This document shows, piece after piece, positions 28,215 to 37,311 of a DNA stretch of 64,000 bases (its first letter is position 1; every line of letters begins with the position of its first letter). Made by a program: the position numbers and the translations under genes. The notes under the pieces are model-generated. The model was not told the origin of the DNA and did no database searches. It worked only from the letters and a program-made list of their open reading frames with translations. Source of the DNA: Catalimonadaceae bacterium JC749. GTDB taxonomy: Bacteria; Bacteroidota; Bacteroidia; Cytophagales; Cyclobacteriaceae. Location: positions 682,001 to 746,000 of the forward strand of contig JAJNNC010000002.1 in the NCBI GenBank assembly GCA_021730635.1, read 5' to 3'.

Positions 28215-28715
28215 ATGCACACAACAGTAGAAGATATACTGCGGAAAATTGAACAGGCATCCCCTGCTGATTTTCCCTGGAAAGCCATACTTTCCGAAAT
28301 ACTACAACAGTTTGAGTGTACTACCGGCACTATTCATGTTTTAGACCCGGAGATGCAGGTACTATTGCTCAAAACCTATATTGGCATTCCCGAATTTTTG
28401 TTACCTAAAATGTCTGAAGTGCCTATTGGCAAGGGTATGGCAGGCATAGCCGCGGAAAGAAGAGAACCTGTGCAGGTGTGTAATTTACAAACGGATGCTT
28501 CCGGTGTGGTCAGACCGGGCGCGAAGGATACCAAGGTAGAAGGGGCTATTACCCTGCCCTTTATTTATCAGGAGACCCTGTATGGCACCCTTGGCATTGC
28601 CAAAACAGAACCCTATGAGTTTTCCGATTCGGAAATTGCTGCCTTGCAGGAAATCAGTATGGCTATTGGCCGGAAAGTGTTCAACAGAAACCCGGGTGGC
28701 AAGTCCATGGCATAG
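28215..28715 (+). CDS. GAF-domain protein
   Basis: 166 residues, almost entirely one GAF domain: CTTGTIHVLDPEMQVLLLKT, PIGKGMAGIAAERREPVQVC, GAITLPFIYQETLYGTLGIA and YEFSDSEIAALQEISMAIGR. There is no output domain or signal peptide. Stand-alone GAF proteins bind small ligands or act as redox sensors; the ligand is unknown here. It is convergent with the minus-strand gene that follows. Confidence 0.85.
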   Translation: MHTTVEDILRKIEQASPADFPWKAILSEILQQFECTTGTIHVLDPEMQVLLLKTYIGIPEFLLPKMSEVPIGKGMAGIAAERREPVQVCNLQTDASGVVRPGAKDTKVEGAITLPFIYQETLYGTLGIAKTEPYEFSDSEIAALQEISMAIGRKVFNRNPGGKSMA

Positions 28716-28760
28716 GTTCTTCTGGCAAACGGATGTTCTCGGAGAAAAACAGAGAAAGGT

Positions 28761-29237
28761 TTAAAAGCCTAGTTTACAACCATCCAAGGCCCAATGGCCG
28801 AGGTCTGAAATGGCTAAACCGGTAGCAAATACCAGAATCTCCAGCCAATAGAGCTGAGGCCAAACGAGTAAATCAAAAGGATAATAGGGCTGTAAGAAAT
28901 AGTGTAAACCCACATAACACAGCGCGATATATAAAATTCGGCTCATGGTACCAAAAATAGGAACATGGCTCAACCCCCTGTGTTTATGGATTAAAGCGTA
29001 AGGCAGCCAAAGCAATACCCACAGTCTTCCCAATAGAATATTCCATCGTAAAACTATCGATTCTGAAATGGTTCTTCCCGCCATATCCAGATCAGGGCTG
29101 ATCAATACCCCACTCAGGCATCCCAGGGCACTCAGGGCTGTAAGCACAGGATTCCCGTCCGCCAACTGCCAGGTGGCCATTGCCGTAATGGGGGTCAGAA
29201 CCAGGGTTCCTGTTATATGAGTTCTTCCGGAAGCCAT
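28761..29237 (-). CDS. DUF2227-like putative metal-binding membrane protein
   Basis: I place the start at the ATG at 29237 (MASGRTHITGTL); the frame extends 27 bases further only to a TTG. The 158-residue protein has conserved acidic/histidine motifs near its membrane segments: GRTHI at the N terminus, ISPDLDMAGRT, HKHRGLSH and DLGHWALDG. This pattern fits the DUF2227 / YdjM-like group of membrane-bound putative metal-dependent hydrolases. The function is not known. Confidence 0.7.
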   Translation of the reverse strand: MASGRTHITGTLVLTPITAMATWQLADGNPVLTALSALGCLSGVLISPDLDMAGRTISESIVLRWNILLGRLWVLLWLPYALIHKHRGLSHVPIFGTMSRILYIALCYVGLHYFLQPYYPFDLLVWPQLYWLEILVFATGLAISDLGHWALDGCKLGF

Positions 29238-29603
29238 TTCATTACTGAATAATCTCAACAGCAAGCTTTTTGTTGTGGTATGACTAGTCTCGCCTGCAAA
29301 AATTCTAATTTATAATTTGGGTGATTGTACAACGCGCCAGTGTATGGATTTATTACACAAAATGAGCACCAGCTACCCTTAATCTATCCTTCATGTATAA
29401 AAATAATGATATTTGAGGATTTTTGCTCATCACGCTGTAAAACAAAAATAAGGACTGCAGGTTGTTAAGTCAACTATAAGAAAGCATAGGTATGCAGGAG
29501 GCGCTGTGGTCAATCATCCATGGCATATAACGGCCAACGAAAAATACCTGCTTTTCCAATAGTGTCAAGGGTTCAGTCATTATCTAAATAAACACACTCG
29601 AAT
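29238..29603. other. Intergenic region, nothing recognised
   Basis: About 365 bases between a minus-strand gene start and a small plus-strand ORF. The part around 29390-29460 is A+T rich. No exact TAnnTTTG element, RNA gene or hairpin terminator was identified. Confidence 0.45.
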
Positions 29604-29837
29604 ATGCAATCCAGGAAAGATTTAATACAAGCCATCATGCGCGAACTGGACAATATGCCTGAGGAATACCTGAAGGAAGCGTATGAGAAGGTCCATGCGC
29701 TGAGTCAACGCATTCCGATAGAAGGCAAAGTTCCGGAAACGAAAGAGGGCCATCCTTATATTGATGAAATAAATAGCGTGAAAGAGCAGAAAGAAAAAAT
29801 ATGGCAAGATTCACCAGACAAGCCTTCTTTAACCTAG
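29604..29837 (+). CDS. Small charged helical protein of unknown function
   Basis: 77 residues, highly charged and predicted helical (DLIQAIMRELDNMPEEYLKE, AYEKVHALSQRIPIE). The sequence resembles the short helical leader seen in many prevent-host-death or DUF2281-type small proteins, but I cannot assign a family with confidence and there is no toxin gene next to it. It sits alone between two minus-strand genes. The amino-acid composition looks like real coding sequence. Confidence 0.55.
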   Translation: MQSRKDLIQAIMRELDNMPEEYLKEAYEKVHALSQRIPIEGKVPETKEGHPYIDEINSVKEQKEKIWQDSPDKPSLT

Positions 29838-29909
29838 TCTAAGAAACAAGCCAGACTTTGTGGTGAACAAGCTACTCTGCTGTTAATCAAAAAGATTACT
29901 GCGCTTTGC

Positions 29910-30422
29910 TTAGTGGTTAGGGCCTTTCTGTAAATAAGCCTGCCGGGCGTTACGAATAGCGTCGATGGCTTCTTCTTTGTTGTGCCAGCCTTCAACCCCT
30001 ACTTTCTTTTTCTCCAGGTCTTTATAAACCTGAAAAAAATGCTCAATCTCGTTTTTCAGGTGAGGATTCACTTCATCCAAATTCGTAACTTTATTCCAGA
30101 TAGGGTCACTCACTGGTACACATAATATTTTATCATCCGGCCCTTTTTCATCAAACATTTTGAACAATCCGATAGGACTTACTTCTATAATGCAACCGGG
30201 GAAAGTAGGTTCTGATACCAGTACCAGCGCATCCAAAGGATCCCCATCTTCGGCCAGGGTTTCCGGAAAAAAACCATAGTCGCTGGGATAAAACATAGAA
30301 GAGAAGATCATACGATCATAACGAATTACCTTTTTTTCAAAGTCATATTCGTATTTATTCCGGCTACCTTTTGGAATTTCTACGATTACATCGAGGGTAA
30401 ATGGGGTAGTATCCGTTTGCAT
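29910..30422 (-). CDS. ppa: Inorganic pyrophosphatase (soluble, family I)
   Basis: The ATG at 30422 gives 170 residues, the normal bacterial length; the longer frame upstream is unlikely. Family I motifs are present: VEIPKGSRNKYEYD, the YPSDYGFFPETLAEDGDPLD active-site segment with its metal-binding aspartates, and a further DDKILCVP block. Hydrolyses PPi to phosphate in the cytoplasm and pulls biosynthetic reactions forward. The genome also encodes a membrane pyrophosphatase 3.2 kb away (33640-35868). Confidence 0.97.
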   Translation of the reverse strand: MQTDTTPFTLDVIVEIPKGSRNKYEYDFEKKVIRYDRMIFSSMFYPSDYGFFPETLAEDGDPLDALVLVSEPTFPGCIIEVSPIGLFKMFDEKGPDDKILCVPVSDPIWNKVTNLDEVNPHLKNEIEHFFQVYKDLEKKKVGVEGWHNKEEAIDAIRNARQAYLQKGPNH

Positions 30423-30556
30423 ACAAAACTTTTTTATGGTAAAATAATCAAAAAGGGGCTTCTCTTGTTTATACTGAATAAAATAGCAAAAGATTTGCAA
30501 AGCCGCTCGTCCGATCGGTTATTAGCCTGTAAACTTACAAAATATTGCTTGGTTTC

Positions 30557-31648
30557 ATGCATTTACATGGTTATTATCACAAGTATACCTTGCACTTTAC
30601 ATTTGACGCCGGTACATCCCGCGGTATTTTAAGAAAAAAAGATTCATACTTTATCAAATTATACAACCCTGCCATACCTGCTGTCTTCGGCATAGGAGAA
30701 TGCGGGCCTTTGAAAGGATTGAGTCCGGACGATCGTCCCGACCTGGAAGAGCAGTTGCAGCAGGTCTGCCAAAATTTAGCCCAGGTATCTGTCCCAGATT
30801 CCTGGCCGGGCATGGAAGCAGGGGACTGGCTGGATGCCCTGGTTGGGCCTGAGTGGCCAGCGATTCGCTTTGGAGTGGAAACGGCCCTCTACGATCTATG
30901 GCAGGGCGGAAGACTCAACATTCTGCCAAACACCTGGTCAGAGGCTCCTTTTCGCCCTATCCCTATCAATGGGTTAATCTGGATGGGAGACAAGGATTTT
31001 ATGCTGCATCAGATCGATGAAAAACTGAAGGCTGGCTATACCTGCCTCAAAATGAAAATTGGTGCCATTGATTTTGAAACGGAACTCACATTGCTGTCTT
31101 ATATCCGTAACCAATTTGATGCGCACACCGTGACTTTGCGGGTAGATGCCAATGGTGCTTTTGCTCCGGAAGAAGCTTTGTTTAAACTGGAAGCATTGTC
31201 CAGGCTGGATATACACTCCATAGAACAACCCATCCGGCCAGGTCAGGATGAAAGTATGTACCGCTTATGCCGGGAGAGTCCGGTTCCCATAGCTTTGGAC
31301 GAGAGCCTGATCAATGTGAAAGACAAGCGGGCTTTCCTGCAGCAAATACAACCCCAGTTTATTATCATCAAACCTACGTTGCTGGGAGGATTACAGCGCT
31401 CCCGCGAATGGATTACCCTGGCAGAAGAGGAAGGTATAGGTTGGTGGATCACTTCAGCCTTAGAATCCAACATTGGGTTAAATGCCATTGCCCAGTTGAC
31501 AGCCTCACTGGATGTAACGCTGCCTCAGGGTTTGGGGACCGGGCAACTTTACCGTAATAATATTCCTTCCCCCTTGTATATTGAAAACGGATTTTTACGA
31601 TATCATCCCAACCATTGCTGGGAGTTGGAGGCCTTATCATTCACATGA
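30557..31648 (+). CDS. menC: o-Succinylbenzoate synthase (MenC-type enolase superfamily enzyme)
   Basis: Start at the ATG at 30557, 363 residues. The enolase-superfamily active site of the MenC/dipeptide-epimerase (MLE) subgroup is complete: a KxK motif in CLKMKIGAIDF, metal ligands in VDANGAF, IEQP and ALDESL, and the second lysine in IIKPTLLGG. The C-terminal TSALESNIGLNAIAQLTASL is the usual MenC signature. It dehydrates SHCHC to o-succinylbenzoate in menaquinone synthesis. No other men genes are in the window, so a dipeptide epimerase role cannot be fully excluded. It overlaps the next gene by four bases (ATGA). Confidence 0.88.
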   Translation: MHLHGYYHKYTLHFTFDAGTSRGILRKKDSYFIKLYNPAIPAVFGIGECGPLKGLSPDDRPDLEEQLQQVCQNLAQVSVPDSWPGMEAGDWLDALVGPEWPAIRFGVETALYDLWQGGRLNILPNTWSEAPFRPIPINGLIWMGDKDFMLHQIDEKLKAGYTCLKMKIGAIDFETELTLLSYIRNQFDAHTVTLRVDANGAFAPEEALFKLEALSRLDIHSIEQPIRPGQDESMYRLCRESPVPIALDESLINVKDKRAFLQQIQPQFIIIKPTLLGGLQRSREWITLAEEEGIGWWITSALESNIGLNAIAQLTASLDVTLPQGLGTGQLYRNNIPSPLYIENGFLRYHPNHCWELEALSFT

Positions 31649-32412
31649 ACTTTACCCTAATTACAGGAGCCAGTAAAGGCATAGGCGCAGCCTTGGCAGT
31701 CCGATGCGCCCAAGAAGGCATGCCATTGCTTTTGGTAGCCCGTTCGGCTGATCTGTTGGAAACTTTGGCCCAGGATCTGCGCACCACCTACCGGGTAGAA
31801 GTGGTTACGGTAGGCATGGATCTGCTGGAGACTTTTGCTGTCAGGAAGTTATACAATTATTGTGTGGAGAACGATTACAAGGTGCGGGTTTTGGTTAACA
31901 ATGCCGGTTTGGCTTCCTGGGGTGAATTCGAGCATATTCCTCTGGAAGATCAGCTTAACATCATCCGGCTCAATCAGACCGTGATGGTAGAAATGTGTTA
32001 CAGATTTGTTCCTATGTTGAAAGAAATGCCTTATGCGCATATTCTGAATGTGGCCAGCACAGCCGCCTATCAGCCGGTGCCCTATTTCAGTGTTTTTGCT
32101 GCTGCCAAAACATTCATTGTGTCATTTTCCCGTAGTTTGCGCATTGAGTTGAAGAAGAAAAAGATCAATGTAAGTTGTGTTTGCCCTGGCCCCACGGAAA
32201 CAGATTTTTTTGAAAAGGCCGGTTTTGAAAAGTTTGGTAACGCCGGTTATAAAATGAAACCGGAAGAGGTAGCCGCTGCTGCCATTCGGGGTATGATCAA
32301 CCGGAAAGCCATCATCATTCCTGGTTTTTCCAATCGACTGGGCTCCTTTTTTAGCAAACATCTTCCTACCAGCTGGGCCGCCCGTTTTATTGCAGGATAT
32401 TTCAAACCCTGA
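31645..32412 (+). CDS. Short-chain dehydrogenase/reductase with altered catalytic Tyr
   Basis: The start is the ATG at 31645 that overlaps the menC stop (ATGA), so translation is probably coupled. The 255-residue Rossmann protein has the TGASKGIG nucleotide-binding motif, the LVNNAG motif and the VASTAAY serine region. At the catalytic YxxxK position it reads F151-A-A-A-K155 (SVFAAAKTF), so the tyrosine is replaced by phenylalanine. C-terminal segment CVCPGPTETDFFEKA is as expected. Closest in pattern to DltE/YqjQ-type SDRs. Either the enzyme is inactive or impaired as a dehydrogenase, or it uses another acid. Confidence 0.88.
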   Translation: MNFTLITGASKGIGAALAVRCAQEGMPLLLVARSADLLETLAQDLRTTYRVEVVTVGMDLLETFAVRKLYNYCVENDYKVRVLVNNAGLASWGEFEHIPLEDQLNIIRLNQTVMVEMCYRFVPMLKEMPYAHILNVASTAAYQPVPYFSVFAAAKTFIVSFSRSLRIELKKKKINVSCVCPGPTETDFFEKAGFEKFGNAGYKMKPEEVAAAAIRGMINRKAIIIPGFSNRLGSFFSKHLPTSWAARFIAGYFKP

Positions 32413-32462
32413 GAAATTTCCAGATAATTTATTAATTTTCGTTTGGTTAAGGCACTGATCCG

Positions 32463-33512
32463 ATGATACTGAACAAGAAACAGGGTAAGATAATGGAAGC
32501 CTGCATCCAGCGATGGGTACAGGAGGGGTACATCGATGAGGAGACAGCCGGTAAGCTCAGGAAAACTTACCAGATAAGCGCAGCGAGGAAAGCAGCATTT
32601 GACTGGAAGAACCTTTCCCTGATTGCCTTTTTCTTTTCTATCATTTGTATTGTGTTGGCCACCACCATGTTAATAGCCGATAAATGGCTCATGGCCTTGT
32701 TAGATGCCCTTATCGATACTTCTGATACGCTGAAAACCTTGTTCTTCGCCTTGTTGGCGGGAGCTCTGTATTACTGGGCGAATCTCAGAAAAAAGAAATA
32801 TCCAAAGCAGGTATTCAGCAATGAAGCGCTCTTTATGTTTGGTGCTGTGAGTATCGCTTTTGCCCTGACCTATCTGAATTTTGTGCTGGGTCTGGAGAAA
32901 GGCGATTTTCCCATCCTGATACTCCTGGCCACTCTCATTTTTGGTTGTGTAGGCGTTTATTTGCATTCCAGCCTGACCTGGTATCTGGCATTGCTGGCCT
33001 TAACCCTCTGGTTTGGTACAGAAACCGGCTATCGTTCTGGCTGGGATACTCACTTTCTGGGCATGAATTATCCCTTGCGTTTTTCTTTTTTTGGACTCTT
33101 TCTGGTATCTCTGAGTTTTCTGTTTAATCGCTTTGGCAGGACAAAGCAATTTGTCAGAAGTACTTTTGCCGCAGGCCTGATAGGGCTCCTATTGTCCTTC
33201 TGGCTTCTTTCTATCTTCGGCAATCATGGCGATTTGGACACCTGGGCCTCTGTTGGGCAATGGCATTTCCTCTTCTGGGCCATCTTGTTGGGTGTAGTCA
33301 GTGTAGGGCTTATTTATTATGGGTTGAAAAAGGAAGATAAAATCGCCAGAGAATTAGGCATCATCTTCCTGCTGCTGAATATTTATACACGGTATTTTGA
33401 ATACTTCTGGGATAACCTGCACAAAGTATTGTTTTTTATCATACTGGCTATCTCGTTTTGGATTATCGGTAAGAAAGCAGAAAACTTCTGGAACCTGACA
33501 GAAAAGGGTTAA
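32463..33512 (+). CDS. DUF2157-like multi-pass membrane protein
   Basis: 349 residues. The first ~45 are a soluble helical segment (IQRWVQEGYIDEETAGKLRK) of the type found in DUF2157 proteins, followed by about nine or ten hydrophobic helices starting at LSLIAFFFSIICIVLATTML. The C terminus has TRYFEYFWDNLHKVLFFIIL. No catalytic or transport motif is visible. It follows the SDR gene by 50 bases and may be part of the menC transcript. Confidence 0.75.
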   Translation: MILNKKQGKIMEACIQRWVQEGYIDEETAGKLRKTYQISAARKAAFDWKNLSLIAFFFSIICIVLATTMLIADKWLMALLDALIDTSDTLKTLFFALLAGALYYWANLRKKKYPKQVFSNEALFMFGAVSIAFALTYLNFVLGLEKGDFPILILLATLIFGCVGVYLHSSLTWYLALLALTLWFGTETGYRSGWDTHFLGMNYPLRFSFFGLFLVSLSFLFNRFGRTKQFVRSTFAAGLIGLLLSFWLLSIFGNHGDLDTWASVGQWHFLFWAILLGVVSVGLIYYGLKKEDKIARELGIIFLLLNIYTRYFEYFWDNLHKVLFFIILAISFWIIGKKAENFWNLTEKG

Positions 33513-33587
33513 AGAAAGTAGTTCTGAGCATTGTATTGGGAAGTTTCATGCTTGCTTGTGTGCTATGAAGCCAGGATACAAAAATAA

Positions 33588-33617
33588 AAAGCCACGGACT
33601 TTACAAATCGTGGCTTT
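33588..33617 (-). terminator. Intrinsic terminator of hppA
   Basis: Perfect 9-base arms AAAGCCACG and CGTGGCTTT enclose a 12-base loop. Read on the minus strand the hairpin is followed by a T-rich run (TTTTTATTTTTG), so it terminates the membrane pyrophosphatase gene whose stop lies at 33640. Confidence 0.85.
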
Positions 33618-33639
33618 GCTATTATGGAAGAATGAAATA

Positions 33640-35868
33640 TTATTCTACTTCTGTCATTCCCTTCACTTCATCTGATGTGATCACTACTTCTTTTTTCTGC
33701 TGCTGATCCTGTATTCCCTTGTTCACTTCGTGTTCTCCAGTGCGTTCCGAAATATGCGGTGCAATAATCAAAGCCACGATGGACATCAGTTTGATTAAAA
33801 TATTCATGGAAGGTCCGGACGTATCTTTAAAAGGGTCGCCTACGGTATCACCTGTGACGGAAGCTTTATGGGCAGGAGAACCTTTATATTCCATCTTGCC
33901 ATTGATAAGCACTCCTTTTTCAAACGACTTTTTAGCATTGTCCCAGGCGCCGCCGGCGTTATTCTGAAACATACCCATCAGTACACCGGATACGGTGACG
34001 CCTGCCAGCAGGCCTCCTAGTATTTCAGGAGAGGAAGCTGTAGGAAATACGCCTTTCAAGCCAAAACCAACTAAAAGAGGAACGACCAGCGCGATAGCGC
34101 CCGGAAGCAACATCTCCCGGATGGAGGCTTTTGTAGAAATAGCTACGCATTTTTCATACTCCGGTCTGGCCTTGTATTCCATAATGCCCGGGATTTCTCT
34201 AAACTGCCTTCTGACCTCATTCACCATATCCATAGCCGCTTTACCTACAGCGGCGATAGCCAGAGATGAAAAGATAAAGGGAATCATCGCTCCTACAAAA
34301 AGAGCACCCAGTACCGGTGCTTTGTATAAGTCAATGGTAGAAATACCTGCGATACCGACAAAAGCAGCAAACAAGGCGAGGGCTGTTAAAGCAGCAGAGG
34401 CAATGGCAAATCCTTTTCCGGTGGCAGCTGTAGTATTACCCACTGCATCCAGATTATCTGTTCTATGTCTTACTTCTTCCGGAAGGCCACTCATTTCTGC
34501 AATACCACCTGCATTATCGGCAATGGGGCCGAATGCATCAATGGCCAATTGCATGGCTGTGGTAGCCATCATGCCAGCAGCGGCAATAGCCACGCCATAC
34601 AGACCGGCAAAACTATAGGAAGTAATGATACCAGCCGCCAATACCAAAATAGGCAATACGGTAGATTCCATGCCCACCGATAAGCCGCCGATAATATTGG
34701 TAGCATGTCCTGTAGAAGATTGACGAACGATAGAATTGACGGGTCTCTTACCCATCGCGGTATAATATTCAGTAATCACACTCATTAGAGCGCCTACTAC
34801 AAGTCCTACAAAGATAGCCCAGAAGACATCCATTGCCCCAAACTGATAACCCCGCAGGCTCAGCTGATCCGGTAACAAATAGTTGACAACAAAGAAGGAA
34901 GCGATAACGGTCAGAATAATAGATGACCAGTTGCCCAGGTTAAGAGCGTTTTGAACGCTATCCGTCTCTTTGGAGATTCTAACGAAGAAGGTTCCTACGA
35001 TTGAGAAAATCAGCCCAATGCCAGCGATGAGCATAGGCAACAGAATGGGAGCAATACCACCAAAATCATCTTCGGAGACAATTTCTCTTCCCAAAACCAT
35101 GGTTGCCAGAATAGTGGCTACATAAGAACCAAACAAATCAGCACCCATACCGGCCACGTCACCCACATTATCCCCCACATTGTCTGCGATGGTGGCAGGG
35201 TTTCTGACATCATCTTCCGGGATACCTGCTTCCACTTTTCCTACCAAATCGGCTCCAACGTCTGCGGCCTTGGTATAAATACCACCACCTACACGGGCAA
35301 ACAGGGCAATACTTTCAGCACCCAGAGAAAATCCCGCCAGCACTTCCAGGGCTTTTTCCATTTCCATGCCATTGACTGTAGCGCCCTGGCTCACTACATA
35401 GATCTGATAGAATACAATAAACAGGCTTCCCAGTCCGATCACGGCTAAGCCAGCCACACCCAGTCCCATGACGGAACCACCGGCAAAAGATACTTTCAAA
35501 GCTTTAGAAAGGCTGGTACGGGCTGCCTGGGTAGTTCTTACATTGGCTTTGGTAGCCACATTCATCCCGATATAACCTGCGGTCGCTGATAAAACCGCTC
35601 CAATGATAAATGAGACAGCAATGATAGGGCTGGAGGTTTCTACCAAAGTTCCTGAATAAGCAAGCAAGAGCGCCGCAATAATGGCGAAATAGCCTAATAC
35701 CTTCCATTCAGCTCTCAGAAAGGCCATTGCCCCGCTGGCGATATAAGCCGCCAACTCTTGCATATTTTTTTCTCCTGCATCCTGTTTTTTTATCCATGAA
35801 GATCTGACTGCAGTGAAAATCAATGCAATGACGCCAAAAACAGGTATTAAGAATACTATCCAATGCAT
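33640..35868 (-). CDS. hppA: Membrane-bound proton/sodium-pumping pyrophosphatase, K+-dependent type
   Basis: 742 residues with about 16 hydrophobic segments. The PPi-binding signatures are present: [40 protein letters not shown], and near the end [19 protein letters not shown]. The sequence [10 protein letters not shown] has Ala at the position that is Lys in K+-independent enzymes, which marks the K+-dependent class. Such enzymes pump H+, Na+ or both while hydrolysing PPi at the inner membrane; the ion cannot be decided by eye. The C-terminal ~35 residues are an unusually charged, Lys/Glu-rich extension. A -7 promoter element lies at 35919-35926. Confidence 0.96.
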   Translation of the reverse strand: MHWIVFLIPVFGVIALIFTAVRSSWIKKQDAGEKNMQELAAYIASGAMAFLRAEWKVLGYFAIIAALLLAYSGTLVETSSPIIAVSFIIGAVLSATAGYIGMNVATKANVRTTQAARTSLSKALKVSFAGGSVMGLGVAGLAVIGLGSLFIVFYQIYVVSQGATVNGMEMEKALEVLAGFSLGAESIALFARVGGGIYTKAADVGADLVGKVEAGIPEDDVRNPATIADNVGDNVGDVAGMGADLFGSYVATILATMVLGREIVSEDDFGGIAPILLPMLIAGIGLIFSIVGTFFVRISKETDSVQNALNLGNWSSIILTVIASFFVVNYLLPDQLSLRGYQFGAMDVFWAIFVGLVVGALMSVITEYYTAMGKRPVNSIVRQSSTGHATNIIGGLSVGMESTVLPILVLAAGIITSYSFAGLYGVAIAAAGMMATTAMQLAIDAFGPIADNAGGIAEMSGLPEEVRHRTDNLDAVGNTTAATGKGFAIASAALTALALFAAFVGIAGISTIDLYKAPVLGALFVGAMIPFIFSSLAIAAVGKAAMDMVNEVRRQFREIPGIMEYKARPEYEKCVAISTKASIREMLLPGAIALVVPLLVGFGLKGVFPTASSPEILGGLLAGVTVSGVLMGMFQNNAGGAWDNAKKSFEKGVLINGKMEYKGSPAHKASVTGDTVGDPFKDTSGPSMNILIKLMSIVALIIAPHISERTGEHEVNKGIQDQQQKKEVVITSDEVKGMTEVE

Positions 35869-35918
35869 GAAATAGAAAAATTATTGAGTTAAATTTTGAC
35901 TATTAGTAAATTGCCGTG

Positions 35919-35926
35919 CAAATATA
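35919..35926 (-). promoter_or_regulatory. TAnnTTTG promoter -7 element (TATATTTG)
   Basis: On the minus strand this is TATATTTG, an exact match to the Bacteroidota -7 consensus, 51 bases before the hppA ATG. A correctly spaced -33 element is not obvious. Confidence 0.55.
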
Positions 35927-36062
35927 GAATAACAAAGGGTTATAAAAAACCATTTTAACTTTTCTTGTTGCTGGCTTAAATCTTACCATTTTCTAAGATT
36001 CTGTTTTCAGCAGCAGAAAACAATCTTTAGTCTTAGCGGTTTTGTGAGTAAAAATTTTTATT

Positions 36063-36209
36063 ATGAACACATTAGGAAAAATCGCGGTAAGCCTTGCCGC
36101 CACTTATGTTGCTTTTAAAATAGTATCTACCAAACCAATCCGGAATTATATTTTGGGCACTGCAGTAGATACTGTCTATTATATTATTAAGCGGAAATTG
36201 AAAGATTAA
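36063..36209 (+). CDS. 48-residue putative membrane-associated microprotein
   Basis: An ATG at 36063 opens a 48-codon frame ending at the TAA at 36207-36209. The peptide has a weakly hydrophobic N-terminal helix (IAVSLAATYVAFKIV), a middle segment (YILGTAVDTVYYII) and a basic end (KRKLKD). The composition looks like a small membrane protein rather than noise. The stop codon overlaps the stop of the convergent nuclease gene by a few bases. No family recognised. Confidence 0.5.
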   Translation: MNTLGKIAVSLAATYVAFKIVSTKPIRNYILGTAVDTVYYIIKRKLKD

Positions 36210-37228
36210 TTATCTGGGGCAGATTCGCTGATTTCTGCCAATTCCCCTTCATATAAGGTATCTACTTCCTGGGCTTCCAAACCTTTTTCCCGTAACCATC
36301 GGCTAAAAGAAGCTGTGTATCCATGGGTGACATATATCTTTTGTGCGCCGGTTGCTTCTACAGCCTGGTTAAGACCTTCCCAGTCTGCATGGTCAGACAG
36401 AACAAAACCTCTGTCGGCTGACTTCCGCCTTTTAGTCCCTCGGATGGCCATCCATCCTGAAGCAATTCCTGTGCTATAGGGTCGTAGTTTCTGAATCCAG
36501 GGGCTGTTCAAAGCAGAGGGAGGCGCTATGATCAGACTTTTGACGATTTCTGTCTTGTCTATCTTGGAAGGAAGTTTGGAAGCCTGAAACAGGGGCAATC
36601 CATTCTGGCGCAAGGCCTCACTTACATTGGCCACTGCTCCATGCAAATAAATAGGGCCTATAGAAGGGTCCACATGCTGAATGATGCGTTGTGCTTTTCC
36701 CAGGGAATATGCCGAAAGGATGGAGGTTTTGCCCATCTGTTGGTTTTGCTGCCACCAGGCATTGATCTCCTCAAAAACTGAATGCTGGTCTTTCCATCGG
36801 TAAACCGGCATGCCAAAAGTAGATTCTGTAATAAAAACATGACAGGGTACAGGTTCAAAGGCCGTACTCAGGTGATCATCTTCCAGTTTATAATCGCCGG
36901 AAACTACCCACCTTTCACCCCCGTAGGATAAGCAGACCTGGGAAGAGCCTGGGATGTGTCCTGCCGGATGTAAACTGATAGAAACACCATGGATAGTCAG
37001 TTTTTTATGATAAGGAAGGGTTTCAAGATGAATATCCTGACCCAGACGATAACGAAGCACTTGTTCTGAAAGCGGATGGGATAAATAATATTGCATTCCC
37101 CAGCGGGCATGATCACTATGCGCATGGGTGACAATCGCTTTAGGGACCGGCTTCCAGGGGTCAATATAAATATCTGCCTGAGGGCAATAGAGTCCTTCTT
37201 CCCTGAATTCAATCAAATGTGTTTGCAT
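36206..37228 (-). CDS. Ligase-associated-type DNA exonuclease (metallo-beta-lactamase fold)
   Basis: 340 residues. The metallo-beta-lactamase/beta-CASP motif THAHSDHARWG carries the HxHxDH zinc site, followed by PAGHIPGSSQ, VSGDYKLEDD and ESTFGMPVYRW. The end has the conserved FVLSDHADW and YVTHGY segments. This is the family TIGR04122, normally encoded beside an ATP-dependent DNA ligase and a ligase-associated helicase. Here neither ligase nor helicase is in view. Probably a cytoplasmic DNA repair nuclease. Confidence 0.85.
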   Translation of the reverse strand: MQTHLIEFREEGLYCPQADIYIDPWKPVPKAIVTHAHSDHARWGMQYYLSHPLSEQVLRYRLGQDIHLETLPYHKKLTIHGVSISLHPAGHIPGSSQVCLSYGGERWVVSGDYKLEDDHLSTAFEPVPCHVFITESTFGMPVYRWKDQHSVFEEINAWWQQNQQMGKTSILSAYSLGKAQRIIQHVDPSIGPIYLHGAVANVSEALRQNGLPLFQASKLPSKIDKTEIVKSLIIAPPSALNSPWIQKLRPYSTGIASGWMAIRGTKRRKSADRGFVLSDHADWEGLNQAVEATGAQKIYVTHGYTASFSRWLREKGLEAQEVDTLYEGELAEISESAPDN

Positions 37229-37311
37229 TGTTCATATAATGCACATGGAATGTAATTGTTTAGATAACTCCAAGCCTTTTTTAAAGGTTGGCCCTGGTGG
37301 TACAAGCCATG

